Part shown: positions 37,666-38,606 of the stretch, one piece after another
Layout: each line of letters opens with the position of its first letter
Position numbering within the stretch: position 1 is the first letter of the stretch
Assembly (NCBI GenBank): GCA_900763675.1
Contig: CAAFLE010000097.1
Span: 1-38,606 of the forward strand
DNA length: 38,606 nt
Source: an uncultured Oscillospiraceae bacterium
Lineage (GTDB): Bacteria > Bacillota > Clostridia > Oscillospirales > Oscillospiraceae
Direction of reading: 5' to 3'
Position numbers and translations under genes: made by a program
Notes under the pieces: model-generated
Seen by the model: the letters and a program-made list of their open reading frames with translations, nothing else
What the model was told of the DNA's origin: nothing
Database searches by the model: none

Positions 37666-38547
37666 TCAGTTCACGTCCTCCTCGACGGTCTCCGGCGCAA
37701 GCTCCAGCAGCGCGGGGTTGCGGAGAAAATACTTCAGACATTTAAGGGCGCTGGCAAAGTAATAGCTGTCGGCAATGCGCTCGTCGCAGGCGATGCGCAG
37801 ATCGACATAGTGCCGCTCCACGCCGGAGGGCGTGCCATCGCTCTCCTGCACCTTGCGCCGGGCGCCGAAGGAAACGGCACAGGGGACGTTGCCGAAATCG
37901 GCGAGGTGCGGATCCGCGGGAGGGATGCCGAGACTGCCGAGATCGAGCATCGTCGCGCTTGCGTGGAACGGGCTGGCGTCGAGCCACGTGCGAGGCAGCC
38001 AGTCAAAGTAATCCATCAGCCGGAACAGACTCATCGCCATGCGCAGGAGAATGCGCGGGAAGCGCATGAGCGAGTTGGCGATCTTTTCGGGAGCGCTGAG
38101 CGAAATGTCGGCGCGGACCTCGTCCGTGGCGGCGGTGAGCTTGCGGTAGACGTCGAACACGGTGTCGGTGGGAGCAAAGCTCACCTTGACGCTCGTCTCC
38201 GTTGCGGTGACGGAGGCACTGCGCTTGACGGGGAGGACGACCTCAATATCGTTGCGGGCATAGATGCGCCTGCCGGACACGAACCGGTTGATGCCCGGGC
38301 GCATGGAGACCGTGCGGACGTATGCCGCAACGATCAGATGCAGAAAACCGAGATTTGCCCAGCCGCCGGAGCGTTTCTCCCGCAGCCACTTCTCTACGCC
38401 GGTGACCTCCACGCTGTCCGAAAGGAAGCAGGTAGCGTCGCTCCGGCGGCGGAGAATGTACGGCGTGATGCGGTTATAGGCGGGCAGCGTGTAAAGCTGG
38501 CGACCCTCCCGCCGGTCATTCATATGTCGGGTGTATCGGTCTGCCAT
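37666..38547 (-). CDS. 2-oxoacid dehydrogenase E2-like acyltransferase domain protein, catalytic His replaced
   Basis: A 293-residue protein of the chloramphenicol acetyltransferase/E2 catalytic fold, without lipoyl or subunit-binding domains. The middle region carries the usual NRFVSGRRIYARNDIEVVLPVKR, and the end shows ATMLDLGSLGIPP, PCAVSFGARRK and the active-site region ACDERIADSYYFA (C254 to A265). In true E2 enzymes that site reads DHRxxDG; here the catalytic histidine is E256, while D260 is kept. AAGGAG precedes the ATG at 38547. It is a stand-alone gene with no pyruvate dehydrogenase partner in view. Either a variant acyltransferase with other chemistry or a pseudoenzyme. Confidence 0.82.
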   Translation of the reverse strand: MADRYTRHMNDRREGRQLYTLPAYNRITPYILRRRSDATCFLSDSVEVTGVEKWLREKRSGGWANLGFLHLIVAAYVRTVSMRPGINRFVSGRRIYARNDIEVVLPVKRSASVTATETSVKVSFAPTDTVFDVYRKLTAATDEVRADISLSAPEKIANSLMRFPRILLRMAMSLFRLMDYFDWLPRTWLDASPFHASATMLDLGSLGIPPADPHLADFGNVPCAVSFGARRKVQESDGTPSGVERHYVDLRIACDERIADSYYFASALKCLKYFLRNPALLELAPETVEEDVN

Positions 38548-38585
38548 GAAAGAGTCTCCTTTGTGAGGGGAAAATGAAAAATCTC

Positions 38586-38604
38586 GTGTCCGACGGATGG
38601 ACAC
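38586..38604 (-). terminator. Possible terminator of an upstream gene outside the window
   Basis: GTGTCC-ATCCGTC-GGACAC followed by GAGATTTTT on the minus strand. The stem is short (6 bp), but the T-run is good, and it lies before the E2-like gene, so it probably ends the preceding transcript. Confidence 0.45.
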
Positions 38605-38606
38605 AA

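Noticed and set aside
36571..38577. A 668-residue open frame on the plus strand
   Set aside because: Spans antisense over two genes and their promoter region; no motif and no ribosome site.

Overview
The window reads as chromosomal DNA of a high-GC member of the Clostridia, most likely a gut-type Oscillospirales or Christensenellales relative. The grounds are a T-box leader, strong AGGAGG ribosome sites, dense operons with 4-bp ATGA overlaps, and Firmicute families (TrpXYZ-type ABC transporter, DUF4956, TSCPD protein, lamin-tail protein beside a VTC polymerase). The family placement is inference. I saw no tRNA, rRNA, insertion sequence, prophage or CRISPR array.

Layout. 1-3197 (-): a tryptophan-type ABC transporter operon (lipoprotein, permease, ATPase cut by the window edge) behind a T-box leader whose specifier reads UGG. 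3301-4552 (-): mscL with an added zinc ribbon, followed by a small HExxH metalloprotease-like gene. 4642-7094 (+): a small membrane protein and a heavy-metal P-type ATPase with an unusual metal-site motif. 7125-8974 (+): a surface protein with nine perfect heptapeptide repeats, collagen-like G-x-y stretches and a C-terminal anchor. 8977-10552 (-): mutY and a LOG-family gene. 10555-14833 (+): a PPC-domain protein, two tRNA trans-editing enzymes (AlaX, YbaK), purine nucleoside phosphorylase and an MTA/SAH-type deaminase.

14849-22465 (-): a tightly packed operon of sulfotransferase, cysD, cysNC, a TauE/SafE permease, a double class II aldolase, an APH-fold kinase and a 2-hydroxyacid dehydrogenase. 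The first three would make PAPS and transfer its sulfonate group; no PAPS/APS reductase is present, so the operon looks built to sulfonate a product, not to assimilate sulfur. 22556-24344 (-): a two-component system whose kinase has almost no external sensor. 24392-25901 (+): a possible small RNA or leader with a strong terminator, then an RlmI-like methyltransferase.

25903-34962 (+): seven tightly spaced genes that look like one envelope unit: a triple lamin-tail protein, a VTC polyphosphate polymerase, DUF4956, a TSCPD protein, a YidC insertase fused to an alkaline-phosphatase/sulfatase-type catalytic domain, a CDP-glycerol glycerophosphotransferase, and a nucleotidyltransferase fused to a class I aminotransferase. 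The last three suggest a pathway that makes and attaches an activated phospho-amino-alcohol or glycerol-phosphate group at the cell surface; they are the best candidate in the window for an undescribed system. 34992-38606 (-): a six-LysM secreted protein, a lipoprotein of unknown function, and an E2-acyltransferase-like protein that has lost its catalytic histidine.
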